DNA of 64,000 bases, from positions 496,001-560,000 of the forward strand of contig JAHHHM010000001.1 in assembly GCA_019359355.1 (NCBI GenBank), in the 5' to 3' direction. Origin of the DNA: Microcoleus vaginatus WJT46-NPBG5. Its GTDB lineage: Bacteria; Cyanobacteriota; Cyanobacteriia; Cyanobacteriales; Oscillatoriaceae. The position numbers and the translations under genes were made by a program. This document shows positions 28,935 to 37,362 of the stretch, in pieces. The notes under the pieces are model-generated. The model saw only the letters and a list, made by a program, of their open reading frames with translations. It had not been told where the DNA came from and did not search any database. Each line of letters opens with the position of its first letter. Positions within the stretch are counted from its first letter, which is position 1.

Positions 28935-31118
28935 TCAAACTGCTTCTTTGTCACCAATATCTCGCTTTAAGGGGCGCTTATAAGTAAATGAAAAAGTGTC
29001 TCCACTATCCATCACCTGCTGTATTTCTTCATACATTGCATAGTCACCAACCCCACTAAGATTTGCCCAACCTCGCGCTCGTGTTAAGGCAATAAATAAC
29101 TGGTTACGCAAGCTAACATCACTCTCATTTCGAGCAACATTATCACAGCCAACCACATAAACCATATTTGCTTCATTGCCTTTGGCGCGGGGAACACGAG
29201 ACACTGTAATCCCACCCTCCATCCAAAAACGATTGGGTTCGTGGTGTGGCCACTGAGGTTTTAGTTCATTTAATTCTAAAGCAGTTGGAATATAGATATC
29301 AATGCCTTTTTCTATCAAGAAACTCGCTACTTGATTTTCTAACTCAATTGCATCCTCGCTAGCGCCTAAAACGACAACTAAAATGTCTCGACTGGGCTTG
29401 AGATCGTCTTCGCTCAGGTTATGCCAAATCTTCTCAGCAAGTGCGCTCATTTCCGCTTTGCGAGAGCTATAAGTGTTAAATTCTAATACAGGTTCTCCCC
29501 ACAATTCATTAACTGGATTCGGTGAATTTTGAGGAGGCCGGTGAAGCGTGATTTGCTGACCTGAAATAAACTTGCCGGTGACTTCATAGCCGATTGCCCT
29601 CCAGTCATCTGCACGGGTAATTCCTGTTAACATTCCCTCTGGACGAAGTAATCCCATTCCTATCGCATGAGCGGCTGTAAGAATTGGCCCTGGCGTGCGA
29701 TAACACCGGCGCATCACTTCATACTTTTTAATTCCCCCTGCATATTGCCCTCCTTTGGTTAATAACCCGCTGATATTTTCACCAAACAATTCTTTAGTCG
29801 TAGGAATTTTTAAGCTATCTAAACTTTGAGCTTCATCATACGCCCAAATTAACCGACGCTGCTCTGGATGTTCTGGATCGGTAGGACGCAAGGCTTGATA
29901 AGCTAGCCAGTAAATTGCTTGTTTATCTTGATATTTTAAATCACCATCAGCAACTAAATCCTGTCCTTCATCAATCAAAATTGCATCAAAAAGCGGTTGA
30001 ATTTCTATCTCTTCAGCTAACCGCTTGCACAAGTCAGCTAATCCGCGCCCAGGCTGTTTTTCCCTAGAGTCACCTGCCGTCCTGCGTCGAATTCCGTGGA
30101 ATTCACAAATTGTACTATAAAGTCCCGGTTGCTCTTTCGCTCCCCAGGCATGAAGCACTCTCAGCTTTTTATTTGTCTTTGGATCATACTGAATATCTCC
30201 TCCACTGAAATGACGCAACCATTGATCGACCGATCCAATCATTAAATCGTAAAGAGTGCGAGTAAAAAATACTAAGGCAATATCCCACTCTGGATACTTT
30301 AAATGCATATGTGCTGCTTTTTGACACAGCAAGACTGTTTTTCCTGAGCCAGCAATTCCTCGCATCCGCTGAAAACCCGGAGGAATTCCTTTACCGATAT
30401 GTTCTTGTTGAAAATCTAATTCATAAAGTTTTTCTTGCAAAGTTGCAATAATGCTAGCGCGAGTTTTATTATTGTTAGTTCCAAGGGTGCGGGGAGGTTT
30501 TCTTAACACTGTTGTCCCGCCGATAACTGCGAGCATTAACTCCCACTGTTCCTCATCTAAATTGCTCCCCACTAGGGCAGAATTGGTTTGTTGAATTCGT
30601 TCTAATAACCCGGCTTCACTCAAATGGTCTTGGAAGATAATAGGAGGGCAATTTGGAAGTTGCTCAAAGCCTTTTTCCTGCCATTCTTTTTGTATAATCA
30701 GAGGCAGTGCAACAAGCGCTCGTCCTGTAACTTTGCCACAAATAGCCGGCTCCCGATTACAATAGGCAATTAAAGCGTTTAGTTGTCCTTCAGCTTGCTG
30801 ATAAGGGTTCGATTCTGTGGCAGAAAAGTTCTGGAAACGCCACACATTTTCGTTAATCTCAATAATTTGATCAATGGTGATAGATAGAATTTCAATAACG
30901 ATTAGATTAAGTTCTTGATCAGCAATCAGAATATCTGGCTCTTTTCGAGTTTCTCCTACTTTGGAAAAAAGAGGATAGCGCCAATAGCCGATACAACATC
31001 TATCAGCGAACGCACTCCGCACTGCATCCCAAACTTTCTGTTCACCGGCTTGTGTGCTTGCTTCTAGCGGTTCTGTAGTGATGAACTTGCGACCCTGATC
31101 TTCGTTACCAACGGCCAT
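28935..31118 (-). CDS. NERD-like domain plus SF1 (UvrD/Rep-type) DNA helicase
   Basis: A 727-residue protein (ATG 31118; a TTG four codons upstream is an alternative). Residues about 24-120 resemble a NERD nuclease-related domain: Glu26 in GEQKVWD, Asp62 in EPDILI and Glu76 in VIEILS. The usual catalytic Lys of the ExK motif is Leu78, so nuclease activity is doubtful. The helicase part has Walker A GIAGSGKT (254-261), the Walker B motif ILIDEGQD, RRCYRTPGPI and the motif VI-like LFIALTRARGW near the end. NERD-helicases are found in mobile and defence-like settings as well as repair; no neighbour supports either. Length and motifs suggest an active ATPase. It stands alone downstream of a strong terminator. 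Confidence 0.88.
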   Translation of the reverse strand: MAVGNEDQGRKFITTEPLEASTQAGEQKVWDAVRSAFADRCCIGYWRYPLFSKVGETRKEPDILIADQELNLIVIEILSITIDQIIEINENVWRFQNFSATESNPYQQAEGQLNALIAYCNREPAICGKVTGRALVALPLIIQKEWQEKGFEQLPNCPPIIFQDHLSEAGLLERIQQTNSALVGSNLDEEQWELMLAVIGGTTVLRKPPRTLGTNNNKTRASIIATLQEKLYELDFQQEHIGKGIPPGFQRMRGIAGSGKTVLLCQKAAHMHLKYPEWDIALVFFTRTLYDLMIGSVDQWLRHFSGGDIQYDPKTNKKLRVLHAWGAKEQPGLYSTICEFHGIRRRTAGDSREKQPGRGLADLCKRLAEEIEIQPLFDAILIDEGQDLVADGDLKYQDKQAIYWLAYQALRPTDPEHPEQRRLIWAYDEAQSLDSLKIPTTKELFGENISGLLTKGGQYAGGIKKYEVMRRCYRTPGPILTAAHAIGMGLLRPEGMLTGITRADDWRAIGYEVTGKFISGQQITLHRPPQNSPNPVNELWGEPVLEFNTYSSRKAEMSALAEKIWHNLSEDDLKPSRDILVVVLGASEDAIELENQVASFLIEKGIDIYIPTALELNELKPQWPHHEPNRFWMEGGITVSRVPRAKGNEANMVYVVGCDNVARNESDVSLRNQLFIALTRARGWANLSGVGDYAMYEEIQQVMDSGDTFSFTYKRPLKRDIGDKEAV

Positions 31119-31179
31119 CTGGCTTACCAAACCCTACTTGCTCAAAGCTACTGCATGAAGCGTTAAAGCCGGCCTTGTT

Positions 31180-31422
31180 TCAACATTTTGTAAAATATCG
31201 CGCTGTAAGTCCCGCAATACTGCCGGCTGGCAGCCCCAAACAAAAAGGGAAGAGAACATCGCGTCTCTTCCCTTGATTATTGTCTTGGGTTTCCCCTTGT
31301 AGCTTCTTCCGCAGTATTTGCTGCTGTTTCTTCAGCTGTCGTGCTCGTGCAGCGCCGCCTTTGCCTTTGGAGTTTCTTCCCTCACGGCGAGGGGACTCCC
31401 AGCTTTTCAACCGTTGAGCCAT
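31180..31422 (-). CDS. Small basic protein of unknown function
   Basis: An 80-codon frame with ATG at 31422 preceded by GAAGGTAG. The first 45 residues are highly basic (Arg/Lys/Gln-rich, RARQLKKQQQ segment) and could bind nucleic acid; the rest is less protein-like. A strong minus-strand terminator (31245-31274) lies inside the last third, so most transcripts would end before the stop codon. The true product may therefore be shorter through a past frameshift, or the frame may be decayed. No family recognised. It is downstream of tRNA-Leu on the same strand. Confidence 0.45.
   Translation of the reverse strand: MAQRLKSWESPRREGRNSKGKGGAARARQLKKQQQILRKKLQGETQDNNQGKRRDVLFPFCLGLPAGSIAGLTARYFTKC
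31240..31274 (-). terminator. Rho-independent terminator (minus strand)
   Basis: A perfect 11-base stem (31245-31255 and 31264-31274; AAGGGAAGAGA/TCTCTTCCCTT) with an 8-base loop continues on the minus strand as TTTGTTT. It would end the murA-M48-tRNA-Leu transcript and insulate the helicase gene. Confidence 0.75.
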
Positions 31423-31476
31423 AATGACTACCTTCTTTCAACTCAGTCACTTCTGAGCACGCAGTGCTCAAGAAAG

Positions 31477-31558
31477 TGGGCGAGGAGAGAATCGAACTCT
31501 CATACCTTTCGGTGTCAGATTTTGAGTCTGATGCGTCTACCAATTCCGCCACCCGCCC
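31477..31558 (-). tRNA. tRNA-Leu (anticodon CAA)
   Basis: An 82-base tRNA with long variable arm. Acceptor GGGCGGG pairs with CTCGCCC, the D arm reads GGAATTGGTAGACGC, the anticodon stem TCAGA/TCTGA holds loop CTCAAAA, and the T arm is GAGAGTTCGAATCTCTC. CCA is not encoded. The 5' 22 bases overlap the 3' end of the M48 peptidase gene. A hairpin GAGCAC/GTGCTC lies in the 3' trailer (31451-31474). Confidence 0.95.
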
Positions 31559-32427
31559 TTGGGTTCCGAGTTTTTATTATAGCGCATTTCTCGCTGATGC
31601 AACAAAGATTCATAATCTTTTGTAGTTGCCCAGCGATCAATTTCTCGCGCCCGCAGAACCGGCACCGGATGCGTCAGTTGAGCCGTTTGCGCTTGCTTGA
31701 GCATTTCCCCCAACTGGTTTCTGCTGATGTCATCGTAAGCACGGGCTTGAGCCAGAAACGCATCCACATTCAATTGCGGTGCCAGAGTCGCCGAACCCCC
31801 TGCCAACTTCATCAGCAAAGAAATCACGACCTTCGGATCTTGGGAAGCTAGCAGCGCCGCCCGATCACACGTAAATTCTGCACATCGCACCCACTCTAGC
31901 AGTTGGGCTTGTAAGCTTTGGGCGATCGCTCCGCCCAGGTTTGGCAGTTGATTGGCGGCAAGCACCATCAAGTTTGCCAAAGTCAAATACACCCCATGAT
32001 CGCACTTGAGATGACCCAATTCGTGGGCGATTACCGCTTGAATTTCAGGCGGAGTCAGCAACTCAATCAAAGAGGTGTGCATGACAATAAACGGTTGCCG
32101 GCCCCGCATCGCAAAAGTATAAGCATTGGGAACCGGATGTTGGCGCACATAAAGTTGCGGCGGTTCTAGATCCAAAATTTTGCAGGCTTCTAACAGCAGT
32201 TGATGCAAATGCGGCAACTGCTGTTCGCCCACCAAAACACTAGAGGCAATATTGTCCAGGTAAAAAAACTGCTCACCGATTGGCCCTAGCAGATTTCGCA
32301 CCAGCAGGTCTAACCCAGGCAGTTGCTTGAGGGAATTTGTCGCTTCCAGATCGAGCGGGTGACGAAATTGGTCTGCTTTCAGACCGATTAGCGGTGTTTT
32401 CAAGAAGTCCATGCCGGCCACATCCAC
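31537..32427 (-). CDS. M48-family zinc metallopeptidase
   Basis: A 296-residue peptidase. The active site HELGH (VIAHELGHLKCDHG) lies near residue 137 and the third ligand Glu in CAEFTCDRAALL near residue 185. Weakly hydrophobic segments follow HELGH (LTLANLMVLAANQLP), so it may be peripheral or membrane-associated, as in the Oma1/HtpX-like family that trims membrane or periplasmic proteins. It begins 21 bases after murA on the same strand, so they are probably co-transcribed. The last codons (GWRN and the Trp before the stop) are read from the first 22 bases of tRNA-Leu; the TAG stop sits in the tRNA D-loop. Start is ATG near MDVAGMDFL; a second ATG at residue 6 is possible. Confidence 0.88.
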   Translation of the reverse strand: MDVAGMDFLKTPLIGLKADQFRHPLDLEATNSLKQLPGLDLLVRNLLGPIGEQFFYLDNIASSVLVGEQQLPHLHQLLLEACKILDLEPPQLYVRQHPVPNAYTFAMRGRQPFIVMHTSLIELLTPPEIQAVIAHELGHLKCDHGVYLTLANLMVLAANQLPNLGGAIAQSLQAQLLEWVRCAEFTCDRAALLASQDPKVVISLLMKLAGGSATLAPQLNVDAFLAQARAYDDISRNQLGEMLKQAQTAQLTHPVPVLRAREIDRWATTKDYESLLHQREMRYNKNSEPKGGWRNW

Positions 32428-32448
32428 CAGGTAAACAGTCCCAGACCT

Positions 32449-33870
32449 TTATTTTAATGCCGATTGTGTTGGCTTGCTTGCCGCCGATTCATTGTCCACT
32501 TCTGCTTCCACTTTCGCCTCTTCAGGCTCACCCTGTGTCCGCTGTAATTTAGCGCCGAGTTGCTGTAGTTTGACATCTAGCCTCTCGTAACCCCGGTCTA
32601 GGTGTTGCAATCCCTGAATCGTGGTTTTGCCCTCTGCTGCCAGCGCAGCCAGCACCAAAGCGGCAGAAGCGCGTAAGTCAGTTGCCACCACCGGCGCACC
32701 TGAAAGCATCGGTACACCTCGCACAATCGCGTGATTGCCTTTGACGCGAATATCTGCCCCCATGCGGTTTAATTCCGCCACATGACGCAGACGATTCTCA
32801 AACACCGTCTCGCTAATAACACTGTCTCCCTCACTCATGGTGAGCAAAGCCATAAACTGCGCCTGCATATCAGTGGGGAAACCGGGATATGGCAATGTTT
32901 CAATATCCGTTGCTATATTATTTTCCCCTGGGATAACCCGCAGTTGGTAGGGCGCATCAGCGATTATTTTCGCCCCAATCGCCCGCAGTTTAGCAATAAC
33001 TGCCGTCAGATCATCCGGCACCACCGGCGACAGGCTAATTTCCGAACGGGTAATCGCCCCCGCGACCAAAAATGTCCCAGCTTCTATCCGATCAGGAATG
33101 ATGCTGTAATCGGTCGAGTGCAATTTCGGCACTCCAGAAATCACAATAGTCTTGGTGCCGGCCCCTTGTATTTTCGCCCCCATTGAGCGACAGAAATTCG
33201 CCAGATCCACCACTTCTGGCTCTTGTGCCGCGTTATCAATTGTGGTTTCGCCATCAGCCAGCGTCGCCGCCATCATCAGGGTTTCAGTTGCTCCTACGCT
33301 GGGGTAGTCCAGGTAGATTTTGGCACCCTTTAAGCGCCGATTCGGGCCGGTAACATAAGCATGAACAATGCCATGATCAATTTGCACATCCGCCCCCATC
33401 GCCCGCAAACCGCGAACGTGAAGCTCAACCGGCCTCGCACCGATGGCACACCCTCCAGGTAGAGGGATTTGAGCGGCCCCCAACCGGGCGAGTATTGGCC
33501 CAATTGCAAAGAAACTTGCTCTTAGCTGGCTTACCAACTCGTAAGGCGCTTGCGATTGACCAATTTCGCTGGCATTAATGTCTAAAGCGTCCCCATTTCG
33601 CTCTATTTTCACTCCTAGGGCTGAAAGAATTTGGCCCATGCGAGCGACATCGGCTAATAACGGAACGTTGCGGATTCGGCAATCCTCTGGGCAGAGCAAT
33701 GCGCCAGCCATTACTACCAAGGCCGCGTTTTTCGCCCCGCTAATTTTGACATGGCCTTGCAGAGTAGACCGGCCCCAAATGTGCAGAATCGAGTTGTCTG
33801 CTTTTTCAGGAGATGCGTGATTATCTTTCAAGCTGAGAGAGGAAGTAATATGTTTACCCTCCAGGATCAA
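32449..33870 (-). CDS. murA: UDP-N-acetylglucosamine 1-carboxyvinyltransferase (MurA)
   Basis: A 473-residue EPSP synthase-fold enzyme that transfers enolpyruvate to UDP-GlcNAc, the first committed step of peptidoglycan synthesis. Evidence: [18 protein letters not shown] at the N-terminal domain (Lys-Asn pair of the active site), [17 protein letters not shown] with the usual Cys position (LPGGCAIG, fosfomycin-sensitive type), and [16 protein letters not shown]. The N-terminal 28 residues and a Glu/Ser-rich C-terminal tail are extensions. The start is uncertain: the frame opens with TTG 33870, but the strongest ribosome binding site GGAGGG lies inside it at about residue 4, and no ATG or GTG follows in the right place. 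It is cytoplasmic and first in the murA-M48-tRNA unit. Confidence 0.95.
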   Translation of the reverse strand: MILEGKHITSSLSLKDNHASPEKADNSILHIWGRSTLQGHVKISGAKNAALVVMAGALLCPEDCRIRNVPLLADVARMGQILSALGVKIERNGDALDINASEIGQSQAPYELVSQLRASFFAIGPILARLGAAQIPLPGGCAIGARPVELHVRGLRAMGADVQIDHGIVHAYVTGPNRRLKGAKIYLDYPSVGATETLMMAATLADGETTIDNAAQEPEVVDLANFCRSMGAKIQGAGTKTIVISGVPKLHSTDYSIIPDRIEAGTFLVAGAITRSEISLSPVVPDDLTAVIAKLRAIGAKIIADAPYQLRVIPGENNIATDIETLPYPGFPTDMQAQFMALLTMSEGDSVISETVFENRLRHVAELNRMGADIRVKGNHAIVRGVPMLSGAPVVATDLRASAALVLAALAAEGKTTIQGLQHLDRGYERLDVKLQQLGAKLQRTQGEPEEAKVEAEVDNESAASKPTQSALK

Positions 33871-34059
33871 TTAATACTTTGTAACTTCTGATTTGGTTCC
33901 GATTTTACCGGAAAGATGTCAGATGTCCAGTTTTATGCTTCCATAAGTTAGCAGTTTCTTCCGCATGATTGCTGAAATTAGGGATATTTAGCAAACAGGC
34001 TTGACAGCCACAGTGAATGGCGCTACGGTAATATACTGCGATACGAGATAAACCAGTAA

Positions 34060-34141
34060 GCGGAACTGGCGGAATTGGTAGACGCGCATGATTCAGGTTC
34101 ATGTGGTGCAAGCCTTCCGGGTTCAAGTCCCGGGTTCCGCA
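34060..34141 (+). tRNA. tRNA-Leu (anticodon CAG)
   Basis: An 82-base tRNA with long variable arm. The acceptor starts GCGGAAC and ends GTTCCGC plus discriminator A; anticodon stem CATGA/TCATG holds loop TTCAGGT; T arm CCGGGTTCAAGTCCCGG. No encoded CCA. It stands 117 bases upstream of a TrmH-family rRNA/tRNA methyltransferase gene and divergent from murA. Confidence 0.95.
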
Positions 34142-34257
34142 TTTTTAAGGATGAGAGATAAAAGATCAGTGAAATTATTCGTTTTGACCGATAACCGATT
34201 GCTTTCGGATTCAGGCAAAGAAGTTTCACCCTTTATCCCTCATCTTTTATTTTTTCC

Positions 34258-35076
34258 ATGCTGACCAGTCTTCAGAATTCTTTAGTCAAACAAATTCGGA
34301 AGTTGCACGCTGCCAAAGGCCGGCGGGAACAACAGCTATTTCTCATCGAAGGAACCCATTTGCTCGAAGAAGCCTGTGCGGTGAACTTCCCCCTCGTCAC
34401 GGTTTGTTGTACCCCGCAATGGCAGGAACGCCACCCCAATTTGTGGGAAATGGCCACAGACAAAGCTGATCGCTCAGAAGTGGTAAGTCCTGAAGTGCTC
34501 GCAGCATTGGCAACCACGGTTAACCCGGATGGGGTTATCGCAACAGCACAACGGACAGCAACGACTTCGCCTTCAGTTGCCACAGATTTGGGTATTGCCT
34601 TGGAAACGTTGCAAGATCCGGGCAACCTAGGCACCATTATCCGGACGGCAACGGCTGCCGGGGCCGGCGGTTTATGGCTGAGTGGGGATAGTGTAGATGC
34701 AGATCAGCCAAAGGTGCTGCGGGCGTCAGCAGGGGCATGGTTTCGGTTGCCAATAATCGTTAGTTCAAATTTAAAAGCTGACGTTGGTCGCTGCCGGCAG
34801 CAGGGAATGCAAGTAATCGCAACTGCCAGCAATGCCCCAGAAACTTATTGGGAAATTGACTACCGCCGCCCTACGCTGATTTTGCTGGGTAATGAAGGGG
34901 CTGGCTTATCTGCTGATTTAGTGGAGTTAGCAGACCGGCAAGTCAAAATTCCTCTCAAAGCCGGTGTGGAGTCGTTGAATGTGGCCATTGCTGCCGCCCT
35001 AATATTATACGAAGCTCAACGGCAGCGCGGCTTTACTCCTGAGAATTCTGAGAATCCGTCGATTTTGGATACTTAG
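34258..35076 (+). CDS. TrmH/SpoU-family RNA 2'-O-methyltransferase
   Basis: A 272-residue SPOUT-fold methyltransferase. An N-terminal substrate-binding domain (SLQNSLVKQIRKLHAAKGRREQQLFLIEGTHLLEEA) is followed by the knotted catalytic domain with motif 1 LETLQDPGNLGTIIRTATAAG, motif 2 LILLGNEGAGLS and motif 3 IPLKAGVESLNVAIAAAL. It would methylate ribose 2'-OH in rRNA or tRNA; the exact nucleotide cannot be inferred. Its last 44 bases overlap the 3' end of the convergent small gene. ATG start; normal length. Confidence 0.93.
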   Translation: MLTSLQNSLVKQIRKLHAAKGRREQQLFLIEGTHLLEEACAVNFPLVTVCCTPQWQERHPNLWEMATDKADRSEVVSPEVLAALATTVNPDGVIATAQRTATTSPSVATDLGIALETLQDPGNLGTIIRTATAAGAGGLWLSGDSVDADQPKVLRASAGAWFRLPIIVSSNLKADVGRCRQQGMQVIATASNAPETYWEIDYRRPTLILLGNEGAGLSADLVELADRQVKIPLKAGVESLNVAIAAALILYEAQRQRGFTPENSENPSILDT

Positions 35077-35302
35077 ATTGAAAAAACTGCTCAATATCTG
35101 CTGCTGCTTGTTCTAGCTCAGTGAGATCAATTTTTTTTACCGGCTTTTTGTCGGCTTTTGCAGGTGTCTCACGTTCAACAGTCGGTTCTGATTTTTGCTG
35201 TTGAGCTTCCGCGTCGCTTAAGGTTTTCTGCAATTGGTCAAGTGAGTCGAAAAAGGATCGCGTCGCCTCTCGACGCAGATCTCGCTGATTATCACGATCC
35301 AT
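35033..35302 (-). CDS. Small acidic/basic hypothetical protein
   Basis: An 89-residue protein from ATG 35302 (GGGAG upstream). The frame reaches a further 8 codons upstream, but the RBS favours this start. It has a charged N-terminus (RDLRREATRSFFDSLDQLQKTL) that should form an amphipathic helix and a second helix TELEQAAADIEQFFQSK. I know of no function; it resembles small cyanobacterial proteins with predicted coiled coils. Its end overlaps the convergent methyltransferase gene by 44 bases. Confidence 0.7.
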   Translation of the reverse strand: MDRDNQRDLRREATRSFFDSLDQLQKTLSDAEAQQQKSEPTVERETPAKADKKPVKKIDLTELEQAAADIEQFFQSKYPKSTDSQNSQE

Positions 35303-35792
35303 AGTGCTTGACTCCCAATTCGACAACTAACGACTCCAACTGCTCACCTCGGCTAAGTGTTGCAAGATAGAAGGCAAATTTCTAGAATTCACAAATGTCG
35401 CCAATCTAGCTGTCACTTACAACAAGCATTATGCTGAGTTTATCTATTTTTCTGTGGTGTAGCTAGTGGGAATATTAAGGGGATAAAGCCGGCCTTCGAT
35501 CAATCTGCCGGTAATTGCCGAGGGGAGAAGCGCAGAGAATGTCTGGAAAATAAACATTAATTAATTTTTAACCCCTCGCAGAGGATGGCAAGCGTCCTAC
35601 CTGTGCAGCAGCAGAGGCGGCAAAAAAATCTTGTGTGAGCGAGCGCCTCCAGTTGACAATAAGGAGGGGAACGCACCCCTAACTTGAGGTGCCCCTAATT
35701 TCCCCGTAAGCTTCGTTGAAACAAAACAGTAAAAATGTTTGAATAGGTAGTCTGCTCACTCTAAAACCTAAAATCTAAAATCTAAAATTGCT
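35303..35792. other. 490-base intergenic region upstream of lpdA
   Basis: It contains a hairpin with arms GCACC (35673-35677) and GGTGC (35688-35692) flanked by GGG/CCC, a TTGACA box at 35653-35658 without a clear -10, and four tandem heptamers next to the lpdA start. No gene seen. Confidence 0.45.
35761..35788. repeat. Short tandem heptanucleotide repeat (CTAAAAY x4) at the lpdA start
   Basis: CTAAAAC followed by three copies of CTAAAAT, ending 4 bases before the lpdA ATG at 35793. The usual ribosome binding site position is therefore filled by repeat sequence. Confidence 0.8.
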
Positions 35793-37226
35793 ATGAGTCA
35801 GGGATTTGATTACGATTTGCTAATTATCGGGGCCGGTGTGGGCGGACATGGTGCGGCTTTGCACGCAGTCAGCTGCGGCTTAAAAGTGGCGATTGTGGAA
35901 TCGGCAGAAATGGGCGGCACCTGTATTAACCGGGGCTGCATTCCCTCAAAAGCGTTGCTGGCGGCTGCCGGTCGCGTACGGGAACTGCGGGATGCCCACC
36001 ATCTCAAGACGCTGGGGATTCAATTGGGGGAAATGACGTTTGACCGGCAAGCGATTTCAGACCATGCCGGCAGCATCGTCAGCAAAATTCGCGGCGATAT
36101 GACCAATAGCCTCAAACGTTTAGGCGTTGATGTGATTCAGGGATGGGGCCGGCTGGCTGGAACGCAAAAAGTCACCGTCACGACAGACAAAGGTGAAAAA
36201 ACAGTTACCGCCGACGAGATTATTTTGGCCCCCGGTTCGGTTCCTTTTGTCCCCCCAGGCATTGAAATTGACGGAAAAACCGTATTTACGAGTGATGGTG
36301 GCATCAAGCTAGAATCACTGCCGTCTTGGATCGCAATTATTGGCAGTGGTTATATTGGGCTAGAGTTTGCCGATATTTACACCGCACTGGGCAGCGAAAT
36401 CACGATGATCGAAGCCCTCGACCAGCTGATGCCCACGTTTGACCCAGATATTGCCAAACAAGCTCAGCGCATACTGATCGCACCGCGCGACATTGAAACT
36501 AGAGTGGGGCTTTTGGCGAAAAAAGTAACGCCCGGATCGCCGGTGGTGATTGAACTTGCCGACGCCAAAACCAAAGAAATTGTAGAAGTTTTAGAAGTGG
36601 ATGCCTGCTTGGTGGCAACAGGACGCATCCCAGCCACCAAGGATATGGGATTGGAAGCTGCCGGCGTTGAAATTGACCGGCGCGGCTTTATCCCCGTCGA
36701 TGACCGCATGGCGGTATTATCTGGCGGTGAGCCGGTGCCCCACCTGTGGGCAATTGGCGACGCCACCGGCAAGATGATGCTCGCTCATGCAGCCTCCGCA
36801 CAGGGCATCACAGCCGTGGAAAATATTTGTGGGCGTCCTCGTACTGTTGATTACCGCTGCATCCCCGCCGCTGCCTTCACTCACCCGGAAATTAGCTTTG
36901 TCGGTATGACAGAGCCGGCAGCAAAGGAAATGGGCCAAGCAGAAGGATTTGAAGTGGCAGCCGTACGGACATACTTCAAGGGCAATTCTAAAGCTATTGC
37001 CGAAGGAGAAACCGACGGCTTAGCCAAAGTGATCTACCGGCAAGACACCGGCGAATTACTGGGTGTTCATATTCTCGGTATCCACGCCGCCGATTTAATC
37101 CAAGAAGCCGCTAATGCCATTGCCCATCGGCAATCTGTTCACGATTTAGCCTTTTTGGTTCACACCCATCCCACCCTCTCGGAAGTGTTGGATGAAGCCT
37201 ATAAGCGAGCGCTGGCACCACATTGA
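35793..37226 (+). CDS. lpdA: Dihydrolipoyl dehydrogenase (E3)
   Basis: A 477-residue flavoprotein disulfide reductase. The FAD site [10 protein letters not shown], the redox disulfide Cys44/Cys49 in [16 protein letters not shown], the NAD site [12 protein letters not shown] and the C-terminal [13 protein letters not shown] His-Glu dyad are all present. It reoxidises dihydrolipoamide of pyruvate dehydrogenase and the glycine cleavage system. Length is normal. Codon context: heptamer repeats directly precede the ATG. Two copies of a palindromic repeat follow the stop. No other E1/E2 genes are nearby, as usual in cyanobacteria. Confidence 0.96.
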   Translation: MSQGFDYDLLIIGAGVGGHGAALHAVSCGLKVAIVESAEMGGTCINRGCIPSKALLAAAGRVRELRDAHHLKTLGIQLGEMTFDRQAISDHAGSIVSKIRGDMTNSLKRLGVDVIQGWGRLAGTQKVTVTTDKGEKTVTADEIILAPGSVPFVPPGIEIDGKTVFTSDGGIKLESLPSWIAIIGSGYIGLEFADIYTALGSEITMIEALDQLMPTFDPDIAKQAQRILIAPRDIETRVGLLAKKVTPGSPVVIELADAKTKEIVEVLEVDACLVATGRIPATKDMGLEAAGVEIDRRGFIPVDDRMAVLSGGEPVPHLWAIGDATGKMMLAHAASAQGITAVENICGRPRTVDYRCIPAAAFTHPEISFVGMTEPAAKEMGQAEGFEVAAVRTYFKGNSKAIAEGETDGLAKVIYRQDTGELLGVHILGIHAADLIQEAANAIAHRQSVHDLAFLVHTHPTLSEVLDEAYKRALAPH

Positions 37227-37286
37227 GTGCTCAGTGCTGAGTCGGAAGCGGGGAAGAAGGGGAGATAGTGCTCAGTGCTGAGTCGG
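37226..37286. repeat. Two direct copies of a palindromic 20-base repeat
   Basis: The same 20 bases occur at 37226-37245 and 37267-37286 (period 41); each contains the palindrome CTCAGTGCTGAG. They lie immediately after the lpdA stop and could form hairpins in the 3' UTR. Confidence 0.7.
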
Positions 37287-37312
37287 GAGAGTCTAAGAAA
37301 AACAGCGATTAC

Positions 37313-37354
37313 CCCAATCCCCAATTCCCAATTCCCAATTCCCAATCCCTAATT
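37313..37354. repeat. Short tandem heptanucleotide repeat (CCCAATY x6) upstream of trpC
   Basis: CCCAATC, CCCAATT, CCCAATT, CCCAATT, CCCAATC, CCTAATT in succession, ending 8 bases before the trpC ATG. STRR-type repeat with a different unit from the other two in this window. Confidence 0.85.
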
Positions 37355-37362
37355 CCCTTAAT

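Noticed and set aside
31477-31558. Integration (att) site at tRNA-Leu
   Set aside because: No duplicated tRNA 3' end and no integrase gene found nearby.
37313-37354. CRISPR-like array
   Set aside because: Units are contiguous heptamers without spacers, so this is a short tandem repeat, not a CRISPR.
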